Origin: Candidatus Woykebacteria bacterium GWB1_45_5
GTDB lineage: Bacteria; Patescibacteriota; Microgenomatia; Woykebacterales; RBG-16-39-9b
Assembly (NCBI GenBank): GCA_001816645.1
Contig: MHCO01000049.1
Location: forward strand, 2,099 to 10,444
DNA length: 8,346 nucleotides
Reading direction: 5' to 3'
Below, in pieces: positions 1 through 5,258 of the stretch. A program made the position numbers and the translations under genes. Within the stretch, counting starts at the first letter, position 1; each line of letters starts with the position of its first letter. A model generated the notes under the pieces. It did not search any database, had not been told where the DNA came from, and saw only the letters and a list, made by a program, of their open reading frames with translations.

Positions 1-1385
1 ATTCCCGAAATAATTACCTCACCGGTTTCTTGGTCTGTCTTTAATTCAAAGGTCGGGTCCTCCTCGGAAAGTTTAGCAAGCGACAGGCCCATTTTTTCTT
101 GGTCAGCTTTTGTTTTTGGTTCGATGGCTAAGGAGATTACTGGATCGGGGAAGCGAATCGATTCAAGAACAACTCCCCTTGCCTCGTTACAGAGAGTGTC
201 ACCAGTAAAGGTGTCTTTTAAGCCCACGGCAGCGCCAATTTCTCCAGCAGAGATTTCGCTAATCTCTTGCCGAGCATTAGCATGCATGAGAAGGATTCGA
301 CCGACCCGTTCCTTGACTTCTCTTGTTGAGTTGTAGATGTAACTTCCCGCAGAAAGTTCCCCTGAATAGACTCGAAAATAAGTTAGCCGTCCAACAAATG
401 GGTCGGACATTACCTTAAAGGCCAGCGCAGCAAAAGGCTGTGTATCATCGGTTTTTCTCTCTTCTTCCTCTCCGGTTTTTGGGTTTTTACCTTTTACTGG
501 CGGAAGATCAAGCGGTGAAGGAAGATAATTGATTACAGCAGCAAGCAGAGGTTGAATCCCTTTATTTTTTAGGGCACTTCCCGCTAAAACCGGTACTACC
601 TTAGCTGAAATGGTAGCTATCCGCAGCCCCTTGATTAGTTCATCTTCGGATAGTTCCTTACCCCCTAAGTATTTTTCCAAAAGCTCATCGGTGGAGTGCT
701 CGGCAATTTGCTCAACCAATACACTTCGATACTTCTCAACTTCATCTTTTAATTCCGCTGGGACATCAACGGTTTGAGGGTTGGTGCCCAATTCATCGGT
801 ATAAATGGTCGCTTTTCGGCTAATTAAATCGGCTGTCCCGCGAAAACCACTCTCCTCACCAATTGGTAACTGGATTGGCTGGGCATTGGCCCCAAGGCGA
901 TCTTTAATTGATTGCAAACTTTTATAAAAGTCGCCGCCAATTGCATCTAGCTTATTAATAAAACAGAGCCGGGGGACATGGTATTTATCGGCTTGCCGCC
1001 AAACGGTTTCGCTTTGCGGCTCTACCCCCATCTTCCCGTCAAACACAACGACACCACCATCTAAAACCCGCAGCGATCGCTCCACCTCTGCTGTGAAATC
1101 GACGTGCCCTGGGGTATCAATAATATTAATCCGGTATTTTTCATCTTTAAACGGGCCATCTTTGGTTTTCCAAAAAGCAGTCGTCGCTGCACTTGTGATC
1201 GTGATTCCTCGTTCCCGCTCTTGCGCCATCCAATCCATGACGGCTGTACCTTCGTGGACCTCGCCGATTTTGTAAGTTTTGCCGGTATAAAAGAGTACAC
1301 GTTCAGTCACCGTGGTCTTACCGGCATCAATGTGAGCAATAATACCAATGTTACGAATTTTTTCTAATGTAACTTCCTTAGCCAT
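1..1385 (-). CDS. fusA: Elongation factor G, N-terminal 461 codons (runs off the left edge)
   Basis: EF-G is the cytosolic GTPase that drives ribosomal translocation and, with RRF, ribosome recycling. The reading frame is open from an ATG at 1385 to the window edge. The G domain is intact: P-loop AHIDAGKTT at residues 17-25, switch I with [12 protein letters not shown]3 DTPGHVDF, and G4 as NKLD, where many EF-Gs have NKMD. The G' subdomain, domain II and the first residues of domain III ([21 protein letters not shown], interrupted by the edge) follow. Bacterial EF-G is about 700 residues, so roughly a third is missing, only because of the window boundary. The frame was followed through several segments without finding a frameshift. 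There is no Shine-Dalgarno site. A four-codon ORF (ATG at 1392, TAA at 1380-1378) overlaps the start in another frame. fusA normally follows rpsG directly; here an 836-bp gap containing an opposite-strand gene separates them, and fusA has its own promoter. Confidence 0.97.
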   Translation of the reverse strand, partial: MAKEVTLEKIRNIGIIAHIDAGKTTVTERVLFYTGKTYKIGEVHEGTAVMDWMAQERERGITITSAATTAFWKTKDGPFKDEKYRINIIDTPGHVDFTAEVERSLRVLDGGVVVFDGKMGVEPQSETVWRQADKYHVPRLCFINKLDAIGGDFYKSLQSIKDRLGANAQPIQLPIGEESGFRGTADLISRKATIYTDELGTNPQTVDVPAELKDEVEKYRSVLVEQIAEHSTDELLEKYLGGKELSEDELIKGLRIATISAKVVPVLAGSALKNKGIQPLLAAVINYLPSPLDLPPVKGKNPKTGEEEERKTDDTQPFAALAFKVMSDPFVGRLTYFRVYSGELSAGSYIYNSTREVKERVGRILLMHANARQEISEISAGEIGAAVGLKDTFTGDTLCNEARGVVLESIRFPDPVISLAIEPKTKADQEKMGLSLAKLSEEDPTFELKTDQETGEVIISG

Positions 1386-1425
1386 ATTTCATTTGGGTAT
1401 TCTTAATTGTACCAATTTCCCCACG

Positions 1426-1445
1426 AAAAAACACCGCTTGGTGTT
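1426..1445 (-). terminator. Attenuator-like hairpin in the fusA leader
   Basis: On the minus strand, AACACC, a four-base loop AAGC and GGTGTT form a perfect 6-bp stem. It is followed at once by four more T residues, the form of an intrinsic terminator. It lies between the predicted fusA promoter (1459-1488) and the start codon, so it can only act on the fusA transcript, as an attenuator or as a leader structure. The stem is short, so its strength is uncertain. Confidence 0.5.
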
Positions 1446-1458
1446 CGTTGAGTTGCGG

Positions 1459-1488
1459 ATCATAACAGAAAGGCGAGCCTCGTGTCAA
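1459..1488 (-). promoter_or_regulatory. fusA promoter
   Basis: The minus strand reads TTGACA (1488-1483), an 18-bp spacer, then TATGAT (1464-1459), close to the sigma-70 consensus. Transcription should begin near 1452, giving a leader of about 67 nt that contains the hairpin at 1430-1445. It explains how fusA is expressed despite being cut off from rpsG by an opposite-strand gene. Confidence 0.7.
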
Positions 1489-1499
1489 CCAATCTATAT

Positions 1500-1522
1500 A
1501 ATTCAACCCCTGGGGTTGAATT
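1500..1522. promoter_or_regulatory. Perfect palindrome between two divergent promoters (candidate operator)
   Basis: The arms AATTCAACCCC and GGGGTTGAATT are perfect 11-bp inverted repeats around a single central T. The site starts 12 bp beyond the -35 of the leftward fusA promoter. Its last base is the first base of the -35 of the rightward promoter (1522-1527). This is the geometry of an operator that could repress the rightward gene or influence both promoters. The regulator is not identified. Confidence 0.6.
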
Positions 1523-1550
1523 TGACAAAGCCCTTCCCACTGCCAATAAT
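1522..1550 (+). promoter_or_regulatory. Promoter of the small membrane protein gene
   Basis: TTGACA (1522-1527), a 17-bp spacer and AATAAT (1545-1550) make a near-consensus sigma-70 promoter. Transcription would begin near 1557 and reach the ATG at 1599 after about 42 nt. The -35 abuts the palindrome at 1500-1522. Confidence 0.65.
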
Positions 1551-1598
1551 TAAATTAGCACTTTTGACTTAGGCATTTATATCAGCAAAGTAATTAGT

Positions 1599-1988
1599 AT
1601 GATGGTTAGCAAAATCGCTATCTCCAAAAATAGTTTGATCGCGGCCATAATCGGAGTTTTGTATGCTGTCTACAACGCATTTATTTTCTATAGTTCTTTT
1701 TTATTAGGAAAGCAGTTAATTTCAATTTTAGAAATTATCCCTAGTCTTGCTTTCCTTGTTCTTTTATATTGGGCTTGGAAAAAGAAATTCCCTTTAAAAT
1801 ATTTTATTATAGCCTTCGTCAGTTACTCATTAGCCAGCGTAACTTTAATTAACTTTAACATGACAACTGGCCAATTCTTATTTAACCTTTCAATCACTAC
1901 TATCATGGTTGTTGGAGCCTTTTTAATTTCAAAGAGAAGACCAGGAATTCTTGATGGAACTTATAGGCCACAGAAGCCGAAGAGTTAA
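1599..1988 (+). CDS. Small four-helix membrane protein, unknown function
   Basis: I do not recognise this 129-residue protein. It contains four hydrophobic stretches, at about residues 12-36, 41-60, 66-86 and 92-111, with a KKK turn at 61-63 and a basic, proline-rich tail (SKRRPG... YRPQKPKS). The positively charged segments suggest that the N-terminus, the central turn and the tail face the cytoplasm. There is no separate signal peptide. The first two codons are both ATG (1599 and 1602); neither has a Shine-Dalgarno site, so the exact start is open. The gene sits inside the str gene cluster, between rpsG and fusA, on the opposite strand and behind its own good promoter and a palindrome. It is richer in AT than its neighbours, which could mean later insertion, although membrane codons alone can produce this bias. 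It is probably a lineage-specific inner-membrane protein. Confidence 0.75.
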   Translation: MMVSKIAISKNSLIAAIIGVLYAVYNAFIFYSSFLLGKQLISILEIIPSLAFLVLLYWAWKKKFPLKYFIIAFVSYSLASVTLINFNMTTGQFLFNLSITTIMVVGAFLISKRRPGILDGTYRPQKPKS

Positions 1989-2056
1989 TCTTTAGTTTAC
2001 GTAGTCATCGCAAGGCTTTCGTACCTTAATTTACTATCTAAAATAATCCACTCGTA

Positions 2057-2081
2057 GCTAATATCTTCTCCGAAGATTAGC
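2057..2081. repeat. Hairpin 1 of the rpsG downstream cluster
   Basis: ATCTTC (2063-2068) and GAAGAT (2072-2077) pair around TCC, and GCTA (2057-2060) pairs with TAGC (2078-2081) outside a two-base bulge. No T-run follows on either strand, so it is not a classic terminator. Confidence 0.5.
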
Positions 2082-2096
2082 TGCTGCGTGTAGTGC

Positions 2097-2130
2097 GATC
2101 AAGCATAATCTAACGATTATCAGCTTGATC
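2097..2130. repeat. Hairpin 2 of the rpsG downstream cluster
   Basis: GATCAAGC (2097-2104) pairs perfectly with GCTTGATC (2123-2130), and ATAATC with GATTAT inside, around the loop TAAC. This makes a 14-bp stem interrupted by a two-base bulge, the strongest dyad of the group. No T-run follows. Confidence 0.6.
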
Positions 2131-2160
2131 TAGAGCGAAGGCTTTTAGAGAAGGAAAGGC

Positions 2161-2183
2161 TATTGAAACAATCGATTTCAATA
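2161..2183. repeat. Hairpin 3 of the rpsG downstream cluster
   Basis: TATTGAAA (2161-2168) pairs perfectly with TTTCAATA (2176-2183) over a seven-base loop. On the minus strand it lies about 40 nt past the rpsG stop codon. Confidence 0.55.
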
Positions 2184-2199
2184 GTAGCGTACTTCTCGC

Positions 2200-2248
2200 A
2201 AAGCGTTTGCTAACAGTTTCGTTACCAACGAAAATGCGCAAACGCTTT
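2200..2248. repeat. Nested hairpin spanning the rpsG stop codon
   Basis: The outer arms AAAGCGTTTGC (2200-2210) and GCAAACGCTTT (2238-2248) are perfect 11-bp inverted repeats. The inner arms TTTCGTT (2217-2223) and AACGAAA (2227-2233) are a perfect 7-bp pair. The rpsG stop codon (2224-2222) lies inside the inner hairpin, so the last coding bases double as structure. No T-run follows; a role in mRNA 3' end stability is possible. Confidence 0.6.
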
Positions 2249-2695
2249 ATTCGCCTCTGCCATTCGGTGGGCCTCGTCACGCTTTTTAATCGCTCCACCC
2301 GTTCCAGATGAAGCATCAAGTAATTCCGCTGCTAACTTATCAATCATTGTTTTGTATTCACTGTGGGACCGCTGTTTGGCGAATGAAACAATCCAACGTA
2401 GAGCCAAAGATTCGCGGCGGTCACCTTTTACTTCGGTTGGCACCTGATAGGACGCGCCACCAACCCGGCGGGGGTGAACTTCAAGTCTTGGTCCGACATT
2501 TTTGACCGCTGCTTCTAAAACCTCAACTGGGTTTTTATCAGCTGCTTTAATCTTTTCTAGAGCTTTGTAAACAATTCTTTCAGCAACCGCCTTTTTACCT
2601 TCTTCCATCACACGGTTAACCAATCGATGGACTAAGCGGCTGTTATATACTGGATCTGGCTCTAATTTTCTTTTTTCTACTCGTCTTCCTCGCAT
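2222..2695 (-). CDS. rpsG: 30S ribosomal protein S7
   Basis: S7 binds the 3' major domain of 16S rRNA, starts assembly of the 30S head and lines the tRNA exit site. The 157-residue product matches the usual bacterial length of about 156. The basic N-terminus carries [13 protein letters not shown], the conserved GGASYQVP lies at residues 79-86, and the C-terminus has the family signature [20 protein letters not shown] followed by a final Trp. The ATG at 2695 begins the expected MRGRR sequence and has no Shine-Dalgarno site. It follows rpsL on the same strand after a 146-bp AT-rich spacer, which is unusually long because these two genes are normally tightly coupled. In some bacteria S7 represses its own operon mRNA; no such site was recognised here. 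The stop codon lies inside a nested hairpin. Confidence 0.97.
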   Translation of the reverse strand: MRGRRVEKRKLEPDPVYNSRLVHRLVNRVMEEGKKAVAERIVYKALEKIKAADKNPVEVLEAAVKNVGPRLEVHPRRVGGASYQVPTEVKGDRRESLALRWIVSFAKQRSHSEYKTMIDKLAAELLDASSGTGGAIKKRDEAHRMAEANKAFAHFRW

Positions 2696-2841
2696 AATCT
2701 ATATAAATTCGAAGCACGAAACTCGAAATACTAAACAATATCTAATTTGCAAATCCTAAACCCTAAACCTTTTGGATGATTGGAATTTAATATTTAAAAT
2801 TTGTTTCGAATTTAGAAATTCGAATTTCGGATTTTTGATCA
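2696..2841. repeat. AT-rich spacer of degenerate TTCGAA/CGAAA units between rpsL and rpsG
   Basis: No gene is visible. The spacer consists of degenerate units such as AATTCGAA, ACGAAACTCGAAA, TTCGAATTT and AAATTCGAATTTCGG, so the left and right ends are rough inverted copies of each other. The middle (2755-2769) contains CCTAAACCCTAAACC, a short CCCTAAA-type repeat. On the minus strand it lies in the rpsL-rpsG mRNA and could fold back on itself. Confidence 0.5.
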
Positions 2842-3255
2842 TTATTCTTTTGGCTTTTTACTTCCGTACAAACTCCTGCCTTGTTTTCGATTTTCTACAC
2901 CAGCGGTATCGTAATGACCACGAATTATGTGGTACTTAACACCAGGTAAATCTTTAACTCGACCGCCACGAACTAAAACAATCGAATGCTCCTGCAGATT
3001 ATGGCCAATACCTGGGATGTAAGCGGTAATTTCTTTACGATTGGATAGCCGCACCCTGGCTACTTTACGCAGAGCCGAGTTTGGTTTTTTTGGCGTCATA
3101 GTTTTCACCACGACCGCTACCCCCCGCTTTTGGGGGTTAGTAGTTGGTGCCATCCTTCTTTTGCTAGCGTTGAAAGAACCTCGTAGAGCAGCGGCTTTAA
3201 TTTTTTTAGTTATTTTCTTGCGTCCTTTTCGGACAAGTTGAGTTATTGTTGGCAT
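2842..3255 (-). CDS. rpsL: 30S ribosomal protein S12
   Basis: S12 sits at the 30S decoding centre and affects translational accuracy; it is the classic target of streptomycin resistance mutations. I chose the ATG at 3255, giving 137 residues beginning [14 protein letters not shown], which is the universal S12 start. A GTG at 3270 would add only five unusual residues (MFTEA). Conserved blocks are [20 protein letters not shown] (about 41-60), [16 protein letters not shown], and [10 protein letters not shown] (97-106), which contains the loop whose Asp is methylthiolated in some bacteria. The Lys residues of TPKKPNS and RVKDLP have the streptomycin-sensitive form. The roughly 15-residue insertion before PQKRG resembles the longer S12 of Gram-positive bacteria. 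It is the first gene of the operon here, as no rpoB/rpoC lies upstream. The leader is about 160 nt with a GC-rich dyad close to the start. Confidence 0.97.
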   Translation of the reverse strand: MPTITQLVRKGRKKITKKIKAAALRGSFNASKRRMAPTTNPQKRGVAVVVKTMTPKKPNSALRKVARVRLSNRKEITAYIPGIGHNLQEHSIVLVRGGRVKDLPGVKYHIIRGHYDTAGVENRKQGRSLYGSKKPKE

Positions 3256-3269
3256 TGCTTCAGTGAACA

Positions 3270-3307
3270 CCCGCCTGCCAACGCCTAACGCCGTAGGCCA
3301 TGGCGGG
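3270..3307. repeat. GC-rich dyad just upstream of the rpsL start
   Basis: CCCGCC (3270-3275) pairs with GGCGGG (3302-3307), and inside it GCCTA (3283-3287) pairs with TAGGC (3294-3298). The segment is strikingly GC-rich in an AT-rich surrounding. On the minus strand it ends about 15 nt before the rpsL ATG, where a leader structure could control ribosome access. Confidence 0.5.
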
Positions 3308-3379
3308 CAGGGAGAGCAGCGAACAGTAAACAGCTAATTACAATAAAAAATTTCCTGGTCTCTGCTCAAACGTCGCTAA

Positions 3380-3428
3380 ATTATATCTCGCTAGAGAAAA
3401 AAGCGCGAGATGTAATCTTGCGATTATA
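3380..3428 (-). promoter_or_regulatory. Repeated promoter/leader element, copy 1 (rpsL)
   Basis: This 49-bp element aligns with 7199-7250 at about 45 of 52 columns. On the minus strand it starts with the rpsL -10 (TATAAT), then GCAAGAT, TAC, ATCTCGC, a T-rich stretch containing TTTTTT, GCGAGAT and a second TATAAT. ATCTCGC can pair either with the preceding GCAAGAT (one G-T wobble) or perfectly with the following GCGAGAT, so two exclusive hairpins are possible. The first is followed by a T-run, as in a terminator. The predicted transcription start falls inside the first arm, so an operator acting on DNA is equally possible. Confidence 0.6.
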
Positions 3429-3451
3429 CCGAGAGCCGGCTCAGCTGTCAA
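3423..3451 (-). promoter_or_regulatory. Perfect consensus promoter for rpsL-rpsG
   Basis: On the minus strand TTGACA (3451-3446), a 17-bp spacer and TATAAT (3428-3423) match the sigma-70 consensus at every position. Transcription should begin near 3416, about 160 nt before the rpsL ATG. Such a strong promoter fits a ribosomal protein operon. Confidence 0.85.
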
Positions 3452-3467
3452 TCACCTTGGTAATTCG

Positions 3468-3496
3468 TTGCTAAAAAGAGCCTTGTGTAATATAGT
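3468..3496 (+). promoter_or_regulatory. Promoter of the 6-phosphogluconate dehydrogenase gene
   Basis: TTGCTA (3468-3473), a 17-bp spacer and TATAGT (3491-3496). Only six bases separate the -10 from the ATG at 3503, so transcription should begin at or next to the start codon. It diverges from the rpsL promoter. Confidence 0.6.
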
Positions 3497-3502
3497 AGAA
3501 CT

Positions 3503-4411
3503 ATGCAGGTGGGTATTGTAGGCTTGGGAAAAATGGGTTTTAATTTCTCCCTCCACCTTTTGGAAAAAGGATATCAGGTTGTTGGCTTCGATTCTGATCC
3601 AAAGCAGAGTGAAGAGTTATCAAATCAAGGAATCGTAACAGTAAAGGCTTTAGACAAGCTAGTCGCTAAACTAGCCCCACCGCGAATAATCCTCCTTTCT
3701 GTTCCCCACACTGTTTTGGACGAGGTGCTTTTCGGCGAAAAAGGGCTAATTCGATATTTAGCGGCTGCTGATGCAATTATTGACGCTACCAATTCATATT
3801 ACAAAGATTCGATCCGTCGTGGACAAAAACTAAAAGGAAAAGGAATCAATTATCTGGACACTGGTGTTTCCGGTGGACCAGGTGGTGCAAGAACTGGTGC
3901 GTCAATTATGGTGGGTGGTAATGAGGCAATTTACAAAAAAATGGGAGGTTTGTTTAAAGACTTAGCCGCATCTGATGGTTACGCATATGTAGGACCAGCT
4001 GGTGCTGGGCATTTTGTCAAAATGGTCCACAATGGGATTGAATACGCCCTAATGCAAGCTTATGGTGAGGGGTTTGAACTTCTTGCCAACGGCCCTTACA
4101 AAAACTTAGATCTGCGGCAAATTGCCAAAATTTGGAGCCACGGAGCGGTCGTCGCTTCTTTCATATTAGATAAAATCGAAGCAGTTTTTGCCAAAGATCC
4201 TCGGCTCGAAACAATCGAAGGTTTTGTCGAAGATCTTGGTGAAGGTCGCTGGACGGTAAAAGAAGGGGTAGAAAGTGAAGTGCCGATGGACACAATCGCC
4301 CACGCTCTCTTTGCCAGATTTCGAAGCCGCCAAAAAGATTCTTTCGCCGCTAAACTTTCTGCCGCCCTTCGCCACGAATTCGGCGGCCACTCGGTAAAGG
4401 GCAAAGAGTAG
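3503..4411 (+). CDS. gnd: 6-phosphogluconate dehydrogenase, decarboxylating (short form)
   Basis: The enzyme oxidatively decarboxylates 6-phosphogluconate to ribulose 5-phosphate in the cytosol, the last oxidative step of the pentose phosphate pathway. The 302 residues match the short bacterial form of about 300, not the 470-residue E. coli form. The Rossmann motif GLGKMG is at residues 7-12 and Asp30 follows the second strand (VVGFDSDP), an arrangement that favours NAD over NADP by inference. The substrate loop DTGVSGGPGGARTG is at 119-132. The catalytic motif FVKMVHNGIE (171-180) supplies the Lys and Glu equivalent to sheep Lys183 and Glu190. GRWTV (248-252) and the terminal HEFGGH complete the signature and separate it from 3-hydroxyisobutyrate dehydrogenases. 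The promoter -10 ends six bases before the ATG, so the mRNA is probably leaderless. It converges on the next gene with 7 bp between stop codons. Confidence 0.93.
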   Translation: MQVGIVGLGKMGFNFSLHLLEKGYQVVGFDSDPKQSEELSNQGIVTVKALDKLVAKLAPPRIILLSVPHTVLDEVLFGEKGLIRYLAAADAIIDATNSYYKDSIRRGQKLKGKGINYLDTGVSGGPGGARTGASIMVGGNEAIYKKMGGLFKDLAASDGYAYVGPAGAGHFVKMVHNGIEYALMQAYGEGFELLANGPYKNLDLRQIAKIWSHGAVVASFILDKIEAVFAKDPRLETIEGFVEDLGEGRWTVKEGVESEVPMDTIAHALFARFRSRQKDSFAAKLSAALRHEFGGHSVKGKE

Positions 4412-4418
4412 ACTTTTC

Positions 4419-4703
4419 TTATGCCACCCCTTTTTTCTTGTCTACGGTTTTTGGCTGGGGTGGTTTTTCCTTTAAAATATCTCTATAAACTTTACCACGT
4501 AGAGTAGCAGCTTTTTCGATGGCTTGGAGAAGTTGTTTGCGTAGTTTCGGATCGTCAGGTGCAGTTTCTAGCGCCCCAGAAAGTGCCCACATCAGTCTTT
4601 CTTGCGAAGCTTTGAGCCGCTCAAAAATTTCCTCCTTAGTTGGTACGTGACCAAATTTTTTAATTAATTCTTCTTTTTGCTTTTTGGTCGGTTTCCTTCT
4701 CAC
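4419..4703 (-). CDS. Small charged helical protein, unknown function
   Basis: I do not recognise this 94-residue product. It begins with a very basic segment (RRKPTKKQKEELIKKFG). A helical middle follows with KEEIFERLKASQERLMWALSGALETAPDD and KLRKQLLQAIEKAATLRGKVYRD, and a Pro/Lys-rich tail ends it (KEKPPQPKTVDKKK). There is no membrane segment, cysteine cluster or signal peptide. The start is GTG at 4703; an ATG just upstream is followed at once by a stop. There is no Shine-Dalgarno site, and a plausible promoter (4715-4742) would start the mRNA about five bases before the GTG. The composition would suit a nucleic-acid or ribosome-associated protein, but this is only a guess. It converges with the dehydrogenase gene. 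Confidence 0.7.
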   Translation of the reverse strand: MRRKPTKKQKEELIKKFGHVPTKEEIFERLKASQERLMWALSGALETAPDDPKLRKQLLQAIEKAATLRGKVYRDILKEKPPQPKTVDKKKGVA

Positions 4704-4714
4704 ATAAAAATTTT

Positions 4715-4742
4715 AACATATTATGTATTCTAATGTTCTCAA
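4715..4742 (-). promoter_or_regulatory. Promoter of the 94-residue protein gene
   Basis: On the minus strand TTGAGA (4742-4737), a 16-bp spacer and TATGTT (4720-4715). The -35 lies inside the dispersed repeat copy at 4726-4754. The start of transcription would fall about five bases before the GTG codon at 4703. Confidence 0.4.
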
Positions 4743-4769
4743 GAATTTGAGGATGTGGTGGGGGAAGGT
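4726..4769 (+). repeat. Dispersed intergenic repeat, copy A
   Basis: Positions 4726-4754 match 8125-8153 at 27 of 29 positions, with the core AAGAATTTGAGGATG at 4741-4755. CTCAA and TTGAG form a small dyad around GAAT. A G-rich tail, GTGGTGGGGGAAGGT (4755-4769), matches 8183-8197 at 13 of 15 positions. It lies between a minus-strand gene and a small plus-strand ORF. Confidence 0.6.
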
Positions 4770-4796
4770 ATCAAGGAAAAATACATTTGATACCTT
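4765..4796. repeat. Perfect 10-bp hairpin downstream of repeat copy A
   Basis: AAGGTATCAA (4765-4774) pairs perfectly with TTGATACCTT (4787-4796) across a 12-base loop. No T-run follows, so it is more likely an operator or leader structure than a terminator. It overlaps the end of the G-rich tail of the repeat and precedes the small ORF at 4830. Confidence 0.5.
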
Positions 4797-4829
4797 GCTT
4801 ATTCGAATTTAAGGAGTAGACTGAAGGTA

Positions 4830-5021
4830 ATGACCGAAAATGTAAGTGATTTTATTTCCTTTCATAATGCCCATATATTAAATCTGGAACTATCCGCCAG
4901 CTTCGAAACAGTCTCAGCATTTGCCGCCAGGAAAAATATCGCTTTGGAGGATTTATCGATCGAAAAGCACCGTCTACCATTCATCAACTGGCGCACCAGC
5001 CTTTCCAGCTCTCAAATCTAG
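4830..5021 (+). CDS. Possible 63-residue protein, unknown function
   Basis: This small ORF is not recognised. It starts MTENVSDFISFHNAHILNLE and has no membrane segment or known motif. In its favour, AAGGAG lies at 4811-4816, one of the very few Shine-Dalgarno-like sequences in this window although 13 bases from the ATG, and a terminator-like hairpin with a T-rich tail (5065-5097) follows 44 bp after the stop. Against it are the short length, unremarkable composition and lack of a convincing -10. It could instead be part of a non-coding transcript. Confidence 0.3.
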   Translation: MTENVSDFISFHNAHILNLELSASFETVSAFAARKNIALEDLSIEKHRLPFINWRTSLSSSQI

Positions 5022-5064
5022 ATCTAAGTTCTACCAAGCGATTATCCAAGACCCGCACAAAACT

Positions 5065-5097
5065 CTATCGATAATCCGATAGTATTTGCTTTTTTTG
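5065..5097 (+). terminator. Intrinsic terminator before the helicase gene
   Basis: CTATCG (5065-5070) and CGATAG (5077-5082) form a perfect 6-bp stem over ATAATC, followed by a T-rich run ending in seven T residues (5083-5097). It would end transcription arriving from the 4830-5021 region before the helicase promoter. Confidence 0.55.
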
Positions 5098-5114
5098 CTT
5101 CTTTGTGTTAAACT
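5086..5114 (+). promoter_or_regulatory. Probable promoter of the DEAD-box helicase gene
   Basis: TTGCTT (5086-5091), a 17-bp spacer and TAAACT (5109-5114) make a moderate sigma-70 match. Transcription from about 5121 would give a leader of roughly 138 nt. The -35 overlaps the T-tract of the preceding terminator. Confidence 0.4.
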
Positions 5115-5258
5115 ATTCTAGTTGAATTAGAATACGAGCTAATACATTGCTCTTCCTTCGCAATTTCTGCATAGGTATCTTTGAAATTAGCTCCTAAGGT
5201 TTCAAAGTTCTTGCAGATCACCTTCAAGACTTTCCCTAAGTTTCTCTTTCAATAAATT
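5115..5258 (+). promoter_or_regulatory. Structured 5' leader of the helicase mRNA
   Basis: Several inverted repeats are stacked here. ATTCTA pairs with TAGAAT near 5115-5133 and GAGC with GCTC soon after. The main structure has an outer stem TCTGCA/TGCAGA (5166-5171, 5212-5217), a perfect 8-bp stem CTTTGAAA/TTTCAAAG (5179-5186, 5200-5207) and an inner TTAG/CTAA. No Shine-Dalgarno site precedes the start. Long regulated leaders are known for cold-induced DEAD-box helicase genes of other bacteria, so control by RNA folding is a reasonable inference. Confidence 0.45.

Noticed and set aside
2755..2769. CCCTAAA repeat as a telomere-like sequence
   Set aside because: There are only two units, inside a ribosomal protein operon; nothing suggests a chromosome end.
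3256..3270. GTG start adding five residues to S12
   Set aside because: The [14 protein letters not shown] start at 3255 is the conserved S12 N-terminus; the extra MFTEA has no family support.
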